From contig UESW01005010.1 in assembly GCA_900491605.1 (NCBI GenBank), forward strand, positions 467,002 to 531,001: a stretch of 64,000 nucleotides of DNA, given 5' to 3'. The notes under the pieces were generated by a model. It did not search any database. It saw only the letters and a program-made list of their open reading frames with translations, and had not been told where the DNA came from. The number at the start of each line of letters is the position of its first letter. The first letter of the stretch is position 1. Origin of the DNA: Calamus simplicifolius. Taxonomy: Eukaryota > Streptophyta > Magnoliopsida > Arecales > Arecaceae. This document shows, piece after piece, positions 9,610 to 22,098 of this stretch. The translations under genes were made by a program, and so were the position numbers.

Positions 9610-10841
9610 GTTGAAGTTGATGCTCTCCATGTTTTGGAGTCCCAGTTTTTTTTTTTTTTGGAAGAAGTATATGGCGGTAGTTCTTATTTGATTGTTGCAA
9701 AGGCTGTATCTTGACCGTTGAATTGTTGACAGATGAACATAGTTGAGGGCGAAGATTCTTTAATATTGGGCCTACAAATGGTTTGCATTGTCTAATGTGG
9801 CAGAGTGAACCCTCATTTGGCTTGAGAACATGTTCTTCAAAGTTCTATTGAAACGTGAGTTATCATTGTTGTTTCATTCTTTTATGTTGCTTGGAAAATT
9901 TTTATATTTGCTATGTTGTCTGAGATTCACCTTCTAAGAGAATAGATGTTCTGTGACTTTGTTATTATCTGCTAAAGGTTTCCTGTGTGCTTAATTAACT
10001 TACTAAGCACTCAGGAATTTGAAGTGGTATTGTCTTATTATGATGCATGTTCAACCAAACTTTTCTGTTTAAAATGACTAGGTATGGAGCAGGTGTCTGT
10101 AGTATCCGTTGCTATTTTGTCTAGTCTATTCAAAAATTAACGTTTGTAATTCGTACTTGCAATGGCTGAGTTTGTAAGAGATGCATGCATGTTGAGGATA
10201 TGTTAGAGAGTACTCGATATAAAATGTCAAGTTTATTGTTCAAAAGAAAATAATACGTGAAGTTGGGTTCCCAGTAATTTTAGGAAAAATTAGCCTTTTG
10301 TTTTCAGTATTATTCTTTGTTTTATTATGGGCTGTGGCATATTGATTTTGTGTGGCTATACGGTACAAGTGATTAGTCTCACAACCATGTTTCTACGCGT
10401 GGCTCAGGTAATAATCTGGTATGAGTCTCGAACGTCCATATCTTGAGTGGAGTGCTTGATTTTGCTGTATGGAGTTGGGTGAGAGGATGTGATATTTTGC
10501 AGTCAAGCTATTCTTGATGTTTGCCTCCTGTTGCATGGTTTGCTTTAGTTTTTATTGGCGGCATCTTCGTGCTGCAGGTTGACTAGCGTTAACAATTATT
10601 GCAAGTCTGCTGTGGTGATCAACTACAATTATTCTGCGCCTGGTTTATTTCATCTATTTAATATGCATGAAATTTGTGTGGCATCATATGGTACTACTAA
10701 GCCTCTTGGTTGGCAATGTGTAAATTTATCTTAAAATAATTCCTAGGCTTTGCAGTTGAAGCCCAAATGAATGCGATTTGGTTATGGTATTGGGAATCAG
10801 TACTAATTTGTTCGACTTATGCTGGACTTTTGTGGGCTAGG
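9610..10841. repeat. X-type tail
   Basis: Sequence after the array, recurring at 23,444, 39,742 and, cut short, at 33,291 and 51,942. The first 110 bp continue an open frame from the array that reads VEVDALHVLESQF, crosses a T-run and ends ..EEVYGGSSYLIVAKAVS and a stop. The rest is AT-rich with no ORF over 60 codons and looks intronic. Confidence 0.6.
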
Positions 10842-11362
10842 GTTATTGACAATTAATTAAATACCAAGGAAGAAAATAGAGTGAAATTTGCCTTTTTGAT
10901 TCAGTATCATTGGCATTAGGATATACTTATTGAAATTCTATGTAGCCACTACTACTGAAAAAAAAGGCAGAATTCATGCCACTGAAGGTCATATGATAGC
11001 AAAACATTAATCATAGGGACTGATATCTATGTTGTCTACTGTAGGATTCCTTTTCGCTTTTTTTTTTTCACCAATATGATAGAGAATTGGATATCGAAGG
11101 CTATTCTTGTCATCCAAAGTATGGCGTTTATGTATGTTTTGTGAATGGTGGAGGCCCTTATTGTTGCACTGTATCATCAACTATTGTATGTCTAATCTAG
11201 AAAGGGCTGCTGTGATATGCATCCGATCTCATAATTCAATGTGTTGTATTCATTTCAGTATTTTTCATTTTTATATGACATGATAAATGCAGAAGGCTCT
11301 GCATTCAGTTGCAAAATGTAGTACGAGCGAGGTTTGGATAGTGCAAAAAAAATAGGGTACCG
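10842..11362. repeat. P block, copy 2
   Basis: As at 7,140. The exon-like segment (about 11,084-11,192) carries changes that alter K-D-G to K-Y-G and V-G-F to V-C-F. Directly followed at the GGTACC end by a block shared only with 52,809-53,503. Confidence 0.65.
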
Positions 11363-12387
11363 ATCTATTGCCATCTTTACTCTTAGCCTTTTTCAAGCAA
11401 TATGCCTATTATGTTGCAAGCTAGCATCATACTATCTATGATCCAAACATCTCTTACTTTGGTAACCATCATTAAATTTATGAAGTAGCCATACTCTTAA
11501 ACGATGGGCTGTATTTAACCCTCCAGCTATGGTTCAATCATAATTTTTCACCTAATATGTTATCTTCATTATTTTTATAGATAGATGGTAACATGTGTCG
11601 TGACTTTTCACTTTCATTCCTTTGTTTGTGTCATCACATATGTGCTCTTATTTTACCTTATACGCATAACCTAGGAAATGTTCAAAGTTCTGTTTAAACA
11701 TCACATCTCCATTATACATCACTACACCACTGATTCATGGAATAGTTAAAAAGACAAGGGTTAAAGTAACATATTTCATGAAATCACCGGTCTATATATC
11801 ACACTTTAAAGCAATGCAAGTATTATTGTTAAAAGAAAAATTTTGCTACATCGTCCTTTGGTGCAGCAAGTGTGGACTAATCATGCGGATTGGACGCTTG
11901 TGCATGCTATCACACATGTCGAGATTCAATGGGTCTTATCGATGGCACGCATGGATGGCAAATCTATATAGCCGATATGTACTTGCTGCACCGCTCGGTG
12001 CAGTGCAGCAAGTCTTTTCCTTGTTAAAACCATAAAGCCCATAACACCATTATTTGGATCAAACTAAAATCGGGTTTAGCCTGTTGGTCTGTTTTAAAAA
12101 GAACACAGAGCGGCTTGCCTGGAATCCCTCGTGGCCATTTGCAGATTATTTTGAGAAACAGCTTTTTTGGACATTACTTTTAGTAATCATTTATAGTTTT
12201 GCATTATTTTAAATAAATAAAGAGCCCTAATATGAGATTGAAGGTTTTTTTTTAAATTTATTTTTTGTTATCCTGGTTTTTAATATTTTTTGTTCGTGAT
12301 ACCATTTGATAATTATTAAAAAAAATATGAAATTTTGTCGCAACCATACGTGACATGACACAGTATTACACAATCATATTATCATAT
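11363..12387. repeat. Block shared with 52,809-53,503; empty-site copy
   Basis: About 690 bp (11,363 to about 12,060) align with the end of the mosaic at 52,850-53,503. A stretch around 11,855-12,013 has inverted GGTGCAGCAAGT and ACTTGCTGCACC and could be a small hairpin element. The ORF at 11,778-12,035 crosses it and is not kept in the other copy. From 12,060 to 12,387 the sequence is single-copy here and AT-rich. I see no gene. Confidence 0.5.
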
Positions 12388-13089
12388 GGGCGTTTGGTAT
12401 TGGGTTATATTTGAAATATCATCAATGATCTTGAGATAGTGATAGGATCATCCCCTTTGGTATCCTCATATTGGTAATGATTTGTGATCACTAAGGGATT
12501 AAGATTACAGTCCATGGAGATGATCTTAATGCTATCAAAGGGGTTGAGAATGTTGGATCATCATGGTGATTGTTATGTGCATCAAAATTTATAGACAATT
12601 TTGTCCCTATATTAGCCATTAAATGGATGAGATTGTTCTTCATACAACAAAAAAAATACCACTCCACCCGTCTCCTTAATATGACAAAAAAATTTGCGAT
12701 GGTTATGTGGTTAAATTTGTTTTTTTTTTTGTTTGATCAATTTGGTTTTTGTATTATAGGTTTGTAAACTGAAACGAAAGGATATCTTTGTTAATTATAT
12801 AGTAAATTTTATGTTTTTTTTTGATAAATTTGCACTTCTTATTTTAAAATTGTAGATTTCATATTTATATATGCAAATAAGCTTTTAGGTGTGTTATTGG
12901 TGTTACATGCATGGTTATCTTCTATTCCATTGCTATATCCCATGGTCTATCAAACACAATGATCACATGGTCTTTTATTATTGAAATATCTCATACCAAA
13001 TGGGGTGATGTTGAATCATTGGTTATTTTGTCACTAGTGATCCTATCATCCAGAAAAATCACCATGATGATTAACCAAATGGCTCCTAA
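12388..13089. mobile_element. T3 MITE-like element, copy 2
   Basis: Left end GGGCGTTTGGTATTGGG and right end ACCAAATGGCTCCTAA form an imperfect inverted repeat (complement of right: TTAGGAGCCATTTGGT). It lies against an L5 landmark like the other copies but has a different left flank, so the T3 left boundary is supported here. Confidence 0.6.
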
Positions 13090-14510
13090 CTGGCATGGCA
13101 AATTTGGATGGCTTGCTATTTTGCAGGCAACCATTGCAACCTGTTAGAGACCCTCAATGTATGGAAATGGGCTAAGATGAGCCTCTGCCTCTAGACTTGG
13201 CATTCTTTTGTTAACTTTTTGTTCTTTTCTTCTTTTGGTTCTTCACTATAATCTTTTTTTTTTTTCCTCTTAAGGTTTATGCTTGTTGTTATTCCTACTC
13301 CTGTCTCTTATATTCTGTTCTTCTTGAATATACATTATTTTTTGTGCTGGATAATTCGATTCATTTTCTGTTATTTTTTTTTTTTCAAAAATTCAGACTC
13401 AAGGTTAAGAATCTTTTTGTGCTTTTTCTTTTTCCTTTTTGCCTTTCCCTTGGCCTCCCTGGTGCATATTTCTGTGGCTTTGAAGGTTGGGTGGCATCCT
13501 AGACCAGGTCGCTGGACATACATAATTTGTCGAGCATCCTCCCTGCTTTTATCAATTTGGTCGTGGAGTTGGGTGTTGGAAAAGTGGGCATGTTAGGTGT
13601 GTTTATGTTGTGTTTGGCTCAAGAATCAGACTGTATGTGAGCAGCTTGACCTTGGCTTGATTGCAAAATGATCCAAGCTTGTGCTAGGACTGGCTTACTT
13701 GCGGTTTAATTTTTTGCACTCCTAATCATGAAACCATTTCTTTGCTATTTTCATCAGCATAGCGAAGCTTGGATATTCAATCTTGGCTTTGTTGTTTGGA
13801 GGTTTGGATAAGTCTGGCTCCACTTTTTTTAAGTATTTTCGTGTCCTTGTTTATTTGCTTAATCCTCTCAATTGATATTTCCTATTTTCTTTACCTTGTA
13901 TATGGGCAGAACTGTATTGACGGCAAAAATGTTTTGTAACTCCTTGAGTTTTTAAAGTTGATGTGATGTTGTTTTTTTTCCATTTTTCTTTTTTTGTTCT
14001 GCTGTGGGGGAGGCGGTGGGGGGTTGTATATTTTTAAACTTTCTTTATTCTGCAAGGCTTTTTATTGGTATGTAAATTCTTATATCATTTGTGCTGAGAA
14101 GGTTTTTATCCTTTCTCCAGCCCATGGGTCCCCAACTTCAATGTCACACTTCTTTCCTTCTGCAGCTTCATATATTCTTTTCCATGGGGTCCCCAACTTC
14201 TTCGACGTCACACTTCTTTCCTTCTGCTGCTTAATATATTCTTTTATTTTTGCTCCGTCTCCTTCCTCATATCCGTGATTAGAGGCTGTGATGATTTGCA
14301 CTTTATCTCCTTTACGCATCAAATGCTGAAATTGTATGCTCGGATCTGCAAGAAATCCTTGTCATGAAGTGACAATACAAAGGCATGCTCTCTCTCTCTC
14401 TCTCTCTCAACTTATCTCAACTCACCTGAGCCTTTTTTTCAACTGCATGGGGTCAGCTATGTGGATCTCCTTCCCCCACTTTGCTTTATGAAAGACTAAG
14501 TCGACACTTA
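13090..14510. repeat. Core unit (L5, L1, L2, L3, L4)
   Basis: L5 about 13,092-13,150, L1 about 13,468-13,600, L2 about 13,758-13,830 (its open register is broken by a stop), L3 about 13,905-13,940, T/G tract near 13,973-14,023, L4 about 14,278-14,360, then TC. The segment CCATGGGGTCCCCAACTTC is duplicated in tandem (about 14,120 and 14,182, period about 62-64 bp), as it is at 42,545 and 42,608. The partner block is 41,510-43,200. Confidence 0.6.
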
Positions 14511-14828
14511 GGTAGTGTTTGAAATAGGGGATAAGAGGGGATATCCCCTTTTATTCCCAAAAGCCATAACTATAAGGATAGCTGGGAATAAAGTTAATCA
14601 AAGGGATAGTCCATGGTTAACCATGGTTAACCAGGGGATATCCCTTCAATTTATTCCCTAGAAAATGCAGGAATAGCTGGTTATCCCTCCAAATAAGTGT
14701 AAAAAAAGTTATCCTATGGATTTATCGTTTTGCATGGATAGCCAAAGGATATCCTTAGGGATAGCCAGGGGACAAACTCTATCCCGTACACTTATCCATG
14801 GATAATATTTTTTCTATCAAACACTACC
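14511..14828. mobile_element. T4 Tourist-like MITE, copy 1
   Basis: 318 bp. Perfect 12 bp inverted ends GGTAGTGTTTGA and TCAAACACTACC, flanked by TTA on both sides (14,508-14,510 and 14,829-14,831). The interior is built of repeated GGGATA/TATCCC motifs, so it can fold extensively. A 3 bp TTA duplication with short TIRs fits PIF/Harbinger (Tourist). No ORF. Confidence 0.85.
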
Positions 14829-14831
14829 TTA

Positions 14832-16628
14832 TCTCTCTCTCTCTCTCTCTCTCTCTATTTGGCATGGCAAATTTGGATGGCTTGCTATTTTGCAAGCAAC
14901 CATTGCAGCCTGTTAGAGACCCTTCTCAATGTATGAAAAATGGGCAAATCTGAGCCTCCACTTCTAATCTTGACATTTTTTTTATCTTTTTGTTTTTTTC
15001 TTCCGATGTTTCGGTATTATAATATTTTTTTCCCTTTCTTCCTCTTACAATTTATAATATTTTTATTCAGCAGCTTGGCAAAGCTTCGATATGGAATTTT
15101 TGGCTTTGTTGTTTTATAAATCAGGCTCCTCTTCAGTAAGAATTTTGCTGTTCTTTTTTAGTTGCTTAACCCCTTCAATTGATATATCTTATTTTATTAT
15201 GTATATATGCAAAGTTTTACTGATGGCAATATGTTATGTAACTTGTACAGTTTTCAGAGTTGGTATCATTTTGACCCTTTTTTTTCCGTGTTGATTTATA
15301 TTCTAAACATTTGGTATGGAGTGCTACGTGTTGGTACAACATACCAAGGTTTTATGTTGGTACAGCATACCAAGGTTTTCTCCTTTTCCTAGCCATTGGG
15401 CCTCCAACTTCTTCTGTGCCACACTGCTTTCTTATTTTGCTTTATTCTTACCTTTATTTTTGCTCCTTTTCCTTCCACTTCTCATTTGTGATTAGAGGCT
15501 GTGTTGATTTATCAGGAAAAATAATCCACTTAACCATTAATTTTGCAGGAGAAGTGCCTACTTTCGAGGACCAAAATGAATTTTGGGTGAAAGTTTGAGG
15601 ACCAAAAGTATATTTTAGCCTTTTCTGGCCATGCACATGTTGCTTGCTGACTACTAGTTTGCCTTTAACTGGCGTGGCAATTTTGGATGGCTTGCTATTG
15701 TGCAGGCAAGCATTGCCAGCCTGTTTGAGACACCCGTCTGAATGTATGAAAATGGGCAAAGCTGAGCTTCTGCTTCTAAACTTTTTGTACTATGGTCTTC
15801 TTTTCTTTTTCACTCCCCTTCAGGTTTTATTTTGTTGCTATTCCTATTTCCCCTATCTTATATTCTGTTGTTGAATATGCTGGACTACATAATTCGTACA
15901 TTATTTTCTGTGCAAGATAATTCATTGCATTTTTATGGTATTTTAGATTCTTTTTATATGGTTTGAGACTCAAGGTTAAGAATTTTTTTGTGCCTTTTCT
16001 TTTTCTTTCCTCTTCCCCCCTCCCCCTTCCCTTGGCCTCTTTCGTGCAGTTTTCTGCGGCTTTCGAGCTGGAGAGGCGTCCTAAAATGGGGCACTTCTCA
16101 AACACCGAACATGCATAGTTTGTCCAGCATCTTCCTTGCCTCTATCAATGTTGTTGTGGAGTTGGGTGTTAGAAAATTGGGCATGTTAGGTGATTTTATA
16201 TTTTGTCCAGCACAATAAACAGACTCTACGGGAGCAGCTCAAGTTTGATCGAGAATTAAATAAGCTAGGTTGAGCTTTGCTTGATTTAAAAAATGAGGCA
16301 AGCTTGTGCTGGGCCTGCCTCACTTGTGGTTAACTTTTTTGCATCCCTAATCATCAAACCGTTTCTGTTCCCTTTTTCAGCAGCATGGCAAAGCTTGGAT
16401 ATTGAATCTTGGCTTTGCTGTTTTGAGGCATGGATAAATCAGGCTCTTCTTTGGTAAGGATTTTGGTGCCCTTGTTTAATTACTTAAATTTCTCAATTAA
16501 TATCTCTTATTTTCTTTGCTTTGTATATGTGCCAAACTATGTTGATGGTCAAATGTTCTGTAACATCTAGAGTTTTCAGAGTTTATGTCATGCTGATTTT
16601 TTTTTTTTATTAGAGGATAATATTTTTA
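14832..16628. repeat. Core units, including a short L2 variant
   Basis: L5 about 14,861-14,925; a variant L2 at about 15,070-15,140 entering directly after a shortened L5 region; L4 about 15,490-15,540 joined to a segment with AATAATCCACTTAACCATTA that resembles the end of another element; L5 about 15,672-15,740; L1 about 16,040-16,190; L2 at 16,381-16,453. The partner is 43,215-45,419, which has about 640 bp more near 43,480-44,120. Confidence 0.55.
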
Positions 16629-17286
16629 CGATCAAACTATATTTTTAACCCTTGAACTCTTAGGGGGTGTGTCACTTTAATCCTTAAATTTTAAAAAGTT
16701 ACAGAATTGATCCTTTACTTTGTTTTTTATTTCTATTTGATTTCTGTTGTTAAAACTGGACAAAGCCGTAAGTAATTTGCCTACGTAGCATTCTATGTGT
16801 CCATCTCATCGCCATGCCAACGGTTAGAAAGAGTGACCGGCACGAAAGGGTGGTGCCCCCCCCCCCCCCCCAAAAAAAAAATCTGCAGCACTTAATGGTG
16901 GGGAGGAGGAAGCCTAGCACGCGATGGTGGAGAGGAGGAAGCCCCGCCTTCCCTCGGCGGAAGGGGAACGAGCCTCTCCCCCTGGGCCGAAGGGGGTTGC
17001 GAAAGGCCCTCTGGTCCCCCATGATGCGCCACGTGTCCTCCCCTCCCCCCCTCAGATGAAAGGCGCCTTCAAGCCTCCTTTCATGCTGCTTTCTTCTTTT
17101 TCTTTCTCTTATCGTTGACGTGGTGATGAGGTGGACAAGTTGCTTACGGTGTTATCCTATTTTAACGATGAAAATCAAATAGAAACAAAAAAAATAAAGT
17201 TGAAGATTAATTTTGTAATTTTTTGAAGCTCATAGATTAAAGTGACACATTCCTCTAAGTTCAAGGGTCAAAAATATAGTTTAGCC
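16629..17286. mobile_element. T1 TIR element, copy 2
   Basis: Flanked by TATTTTTA at 16,621-16,628 and 17,287-17,294. Same terminal inverted repeats and GC-rich core as the copy at 389, including the C-run at about 16,857-16,870. The copy at 45,420 lacks most of the GC-rich core. Confidence 0.8.
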
Positions 17287-19384
17287 TATTTTTAAACTTC
17301 CTTGAGACGGCAAGGCTTTTTATCGGTATGTAAATTCTTATATCTTTTATGTTGATGAGGGTTTTCTCCTTTTTTTTTTTTTTTTTTCTGCCCATGGGGT
17401 CTCTTTTATTTTTGCTCCTTATCCTTCCTCCTTTTATTTGTGATTAGTGGCTGTGATGATTTGCCCTTCTATTGATTTTGCAAGAAAAGGGCCTATCTCT
17501 CGAGGAGCAAAATGAATTTTGGGTGAAAGTTTGTGGATCAAAAGTATATTTTAGCCTTTTCTGGCCATGCACATGTTGCTTGCTTAGTACTAGTTTGCCT
17601 TACATTAACTGGCGTGGCAATTTTGGATGGCTTGCTATTTTTTGCAAGCAACTATTGCAGCCTGGTTGAGAACCTTCTCAATATATGAAAATGGGCAAAG
17701 CTGAGCCTCTGCCTCTAAACTTGACATTCTTTTGTTAACTTTTTGTACTATGGTCTTCTTTTCTCTTTCCCTCCTCTTCAGGTTTATGTTTATTGCTATT
17801 CCTATTTCCCCTCTCTTATATTCGTTGTATTGTAGAATATGCTGGACTACATAATTTGTACATTATTTTCTGTGCAGGATAATTCATTACATTTTTCTGG
17901 TATTTTAGATTCTTTTTATATTGTTTGAGATTCAAGGTGAAGAATTTTTTTGTGCCTTTTCTTTTTCTCCCCTCTTCCTCCCTACCCCCTTCCCTTGGCC
18001 TCCTTCATGCAGTTTTCTGTGGCTTTTGAGCTGGGGAGGCATCCTAGAATGAGGCACTTCTCAGTCACCGAACATGCATAGTTTGTCCAGCATCTTCCTT
18101 GCCTCTATCAATGTTGTTGTGGAGCTGGGTGTTAGAAAATTGGGCATGTTAAATGATTTTATGTTTTGTCCAGCACAATAAACAGAGTGTATGTGATCAG
18201 CTCGAGTTTGATCAAGAATTAAATAAACTAGGTTGAGCTTGTGCTGGGCCTGGCTCACTTGTGGTTAACTTTTTTGCATCCCTAATCATCAAGCCATTTC
18301 TGTTCCCTTTTTCAGCACCATGGCAAAGCTCGGATGTTGAATCTTGGCTTTGCCATTTTGAGGCCTGAATAAATCAGGCTCTTCTTTGGTAAGGATTTTG
18401 GTGCTCTTGTTTATTTGCTTAACCCTCTCAATTGTTCTCTTATTTTCTTTGCTTTGTATACGTGCGAAACTATATTGATGGTCACATGTTCTGTAACATC
18501 TAGAGTTTTCAGAGTTGATGACATGTTGATATTTTTTTGAGGAGATGCATATTTTCGAACTTCCTTTAGTCTGGCAAGGCTTTTTATCGGTATGTAAATG
18601 CTTACATCACTTATGCTGAGAAGGGCTTTCTCCTTTTTCCAGCCCGTGGAGTCCCAAACTTCTTCGGTATCACACTTCTTTCCTTCTGTTGCTTCATTTA
18701 CTCTTTATTTTTGCTCCTTATCCTTCCTCCTCTTATTTGTGATTAGAGGCTGTGATGATTTGCCCTTCTATCTCCTTATTGCATCAAATGCTGAAATTGT
18801 GCTTGGATCTGCAAGTAATCGTTGTCTTAAAGTGACAATACAAAGGCGTGCTCCCTTCTCCCCCAGCCATCCCCCCTTCTCCCCCCTCCCCCCACCACCC
18901 AAATATATTTGCAAGCATACATGCATTGGGGCCAAATCATTGAGGGACCTGTTACTGCAGATTTTCGTTCTCCGATGCGGGGGTGATGAGGCGGCCTGAT
19001 CAGGACCTAAGTATGCATCCAAAAGTATTTTCTACTTTTTTTCAGCCAATGGAGCCTCCGACTTCTTCAGTGTTGCATTATTTTTCTTCTGCTGCTTCGT
19101 TCATTCCTTTATCAGGAAAAATAACCCACTTAACTATGGATTTTGGAAGGAAGGGCCAATCTTTTGAGGATCAAAATGAACTTTAAATGAAAGTTTTAGG
19201 ACCAAAAGTATATTTTTACCTTTTCTTGCAATGTATATGTTACTTGCTGACTACTTGTTTGCCTTACTCTCTACCTGGCATGGCAAATTTGGATGGCTTG
19301 CTCTTTTGCAAGCAACCATTGCAGCCTGTAGAGACCCTTCTCGATGTACGAAAATAGGCAAATCTGAGCCTCCATTTCTAAACT
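17287..19384. repeat. Core units
   Basis: T-tract near 17,371-17,387; L4 start about 17,445, which jumps at about 17,473 into an ATTGATTTTGCAAGAAAAGG segment, skipping the usual TC region; L5 about 17,612-17,680; L1 about 18,010-18,150; L2 about 18,317-18,388 with a stop; L4 variant about 18,745-18,860 whose frame reads GCDDLPFYLLIASNAEIV; L5 about 19,278-19,340. The frame at 18,598-18,999 runs through L4 but the paralogs do not keep it. Confidence 0.55.
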
Positions 19385-20008
19385 TATTCTTTTGTTAACT
19401 TTTTGTTTTTTAAGTTAAAGTACATTTTTAACTCCAAATTTTAAGAAATATTTTACTTTAATTTTATACTATCTAAATTTTTAAGTTATTGTTGACTATT
19501 TTATTTTATTTTTATTTTTATCATTAAAAATTGATGATATCGTGAGAAATTCGTCGACTTGGCATTCTCTCTCTTTCCATCGCAAATGCTACCATGACCT
19601 TCCCTCTTTGCCCTTTGTCGCATCCATCCATCACTCCATCATCCCATGCACCACCATCCTATGGCGAGGAGGAAACTATAATCTTGGTCTCTGTCACGAG
19701 GGAACAGCTAATAGGTGAAGGATAGTTTAAACTTGATTGATTAATCCATATTTTAGGAGGGAAGGATAGGAACACAGTTGAATAAATAGTTCGATGGTAT
19801 TTCTTTACATCTTTGCAAGTGTCGAGAGAGAGAAATGAATCATGTTGACCTTAATTTTTTTATTAGAAATTAATTTTTATTAATATAAATATATTTTTAT
19901 ATTAAAATAATTGAACCGATGGTTCAACCGGTGACCCAACAAACCAATGACTCAGTGACCCGAGCCTTTGGCCGGGTCGATGTTCGGGCCAGGTCTGACA
20001 ACTATGGT
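19385..20008. mobile_element. Insertion block with T5-like left end and a second right end
   Basis: The left part (19,385-19,500) matches the AT-rich left end of T5. The middle is low-complexity, with repeated CATCC motifs and a mixed GC segment (19,600-19,720). The right part (19,910-20,003) reads GAACCGATGGTTCAACCGG and ends GGGCCAGGTCTGACAACTAT, resembling the right end of an element like the one at 20,420. I cannot fix boundaries; it may be two nested pieces. No ORF over 60 codons. Confidence 0.35.
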
Positions 20009-20419
20009 TTGGATAAGTTTGGCTCCACTTTTTTCAAGGATTTTGGTGTCCTTGTTTATTTGCTCAACCCCCTCAATTGATATTTCCTATTTTTTACCTT
20101 GTATATGTGCAGAACTATATTGATGACAAACATGTTCGGTAACTCCTACAGTTTTCGGAGCTGATGTCATGTTGTGCTTTTTTTCTTTTTTTCCTTTTTT
20201 TTTTTTGGGGGGGGGGTGTATATTTTTAAACTTCCTTTATTCTGCAAGGCTTTTTATTGGTATGTAAATTCTTATATCATTTGTGCGGAGAAGGGTTTTA
20301 TCCTTTTCTCCAGCCCATGGGGTCCCCAACTTCTTTGGTGTCACACTTCTTTCCTTTTGCTACTTCATATATTCTTTTATTTTTGCTCCATCTCCTTCCT
20401 CTTATCTGTGATTAGAGGC
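20009..20419. repeat. Core unit (L2 tail, L3, T/G tract)
   Basis: End of L2 (about 20,009-20,040), L3 about 20,112-20,145, T/G tract about 20,178-20,217, then the start of L4, interrupted at 20,419 by the next insertion. The last 11 bases (TGATTAGAGGC, 20,409-20,419) are the left target duplication of that insertion. Confidence 0.6.
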
Positions 20420-21340
20420 ATGGTTTTGAAAATCGAACCGGACCGGCCAGTCGAACTGGTTTAACCGGGAACCGGTCATCAGTTTGGTTCAGTTTTATTA
20501 TTAAAGTTAACTTTTATATGACCCAGTGAAAACCGAAAAAACCCGTTGAACTGGCCGGGTTTCGAAGAACCAGTCCAACCTCGGTTTTTAGAATTTTGGT
20601 TTTGATAAATGAAATTAGGGTTGATTTTTTTGGGCTCAACTTATATTCTAAGCTGTGGACGGAAGGACAGAACGACAACGGCGGAGATTGAAAGGCGGGT
20701 GATGGAGGAGGGAGGTGGCTTCAGCGGGAATGAAGATGCTATGGTAGTCGGAGGAAATCGGAGCGAAGGAGGCAGAGGAAAATGTGGAGATCGGTGCCAT
20801 AGATCCGAGCCTCGGCGGTGGATTTGGTAAGGAGGCGGGCAGTGACGGAGGGAGGCGAAGAGATAGGAAGACAACTGGTCTAGGAATAACGAAGAAATGA
20901 TAACGACTATGCGTTGGAGATCAAGGCAAGAACGATCGGTTGATGGGGAAGGGTAAGAAAAGAAGTAAAAAAAAAAGAGAAAAGAAGTTTTTGGAAAGTA
21001 ATTGGCAATTTTGGATTCTTTATTTTAATAAGGATATTATGTTTTATAAAGAATATTATAAATTAATTAATCGAAAAAGAGAGCAAGGCCTTCAATTTTT
21101 CTATCAGTAATTTACTAATTTAGAAACTTTGATCGCAAGAACTCATTTATTTCAGCCAAAAAAAAATAAAAAGCTTGAACAAAGTTAGAAAGATATTTAT
21201 ATTTTATTATTTTATATTATTAAATTAAAAATTAGTTATGATATCATCCGGTTCGACCAAACCGGTTTATTCGATCGAACCGATTGACCCATGACCCAAA
21301 TGCCAAGCCTGTTCATTATCCGGTCTGGTTTTCAAAACAT
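20420..21340. mobile_element. TIR element with 11 bp target duplication
   Basis: 921 bp. The left end ATGGTTTTGAAAATCGAACC and the right end GGTCTGGTTTTCAAAACAT are inverted matches. TGATTAGAGGC occurs on both sides (20,409-20,419 and 21,341-21,351), and every uninterrupted core unit has it once, so the insertion is read directly. An 11 bp duplication fits a Mutator-like non-autonomous element. The centre (20,650-20,950) is GC-rich and unlike the ends. Confidence 0.8.
20609..20830 (+). pseudogene. GC-rich frame inside the TIR element
   Basis: A 73-codon frame through the GC-rich centre; the product is Gly/Arg-rich (..GGGFSGNEDAMVVGGNRSEG..). The opposite strand is also open for 77 codons (20,641-20,874). 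Open frames on both strands are expected of GC-rich sequence, so coding is doubtful. A captured gene fragment is possible. Confidence 0.15.
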
Positions 21341-21451
21341 TGATTAGAGGCTGTGATGATTTGCCCTTTATCTCCTTTACGCATCAAATACTGAAATTGT
21401 AAGATGGGATCTGCAAGAAATACTTGTCATGAAGTGATAATACAAAGGCAT

Positions 21452-21494
<43 letters not shown>

Positions 21495-21690
21495 TATGTG
21501 TGTGCGCTTTATCATGAACCGATTGACCCACGACCCAAATGCCAAGCCTGTTCGTTATCCGGTCCGATTTTCAAAACATTGATTAGAGGCTGTGATGATT
21601 TGCCCTTTATCTCCTTTACGCATCAAATGCTGAAATTGTAAGATGGGATCTGCAAGAAATACTTGTCATGAAGTGATAATACAAAGGCAT

Positions 21691-21723
<33 letters not shown>

Positions 21724-22098
21724 ATATATATGTGTGTGTGTGTGTGCTGACCCCATGTAGAGTGGAGGAAGCAGATTGATGTAGCTGACCCCATGTAGTT
21801 GGAAAAAGGCTTAGATGAGTTGAGTCGAGTTGAGTATGTATATATGCATGTATGTATTTGCATGCATCTATTTTGCCTTACTCTAATTGGCATGGCAAAT
21901 TTGGATGGCTTGCTATTTTGCAGGCAACCATTGCAGCCTGTTAGAGACCCTCCTTAATGTCTGAAAAAATGGGCAAAGCTGAGCCTCCACTTCTAAACTT
22001 GACATTTTTTTTTAATCTTTTTGTTCTTTTTTTCCATTGTTTCGGTACTATAATATTTTTTTCCCTTTCTTCCTCCTCTTACAATTTATGTTTGTTTA
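21341..22098. repeat. Core unit with 239 bp partial tandem duplication
   Basis: The segment holding the right end of the element above, its target duplication, L4 and the TC run (from about 21,281) is repeated with a 239 bp shift (from 21,520). The second copy has a few substitutions. TC runs lie at 21,452-21,491 and 21,692-21,722. L5 follows at about 21,886-21,950. Confidence 0.75.

Noticed and set aside
18598..18999. 133-codon ORF
   Set aside because: Runs through the L4 landmark and C-rich sequence. The paralogs do not keep the frame and there is no domain.
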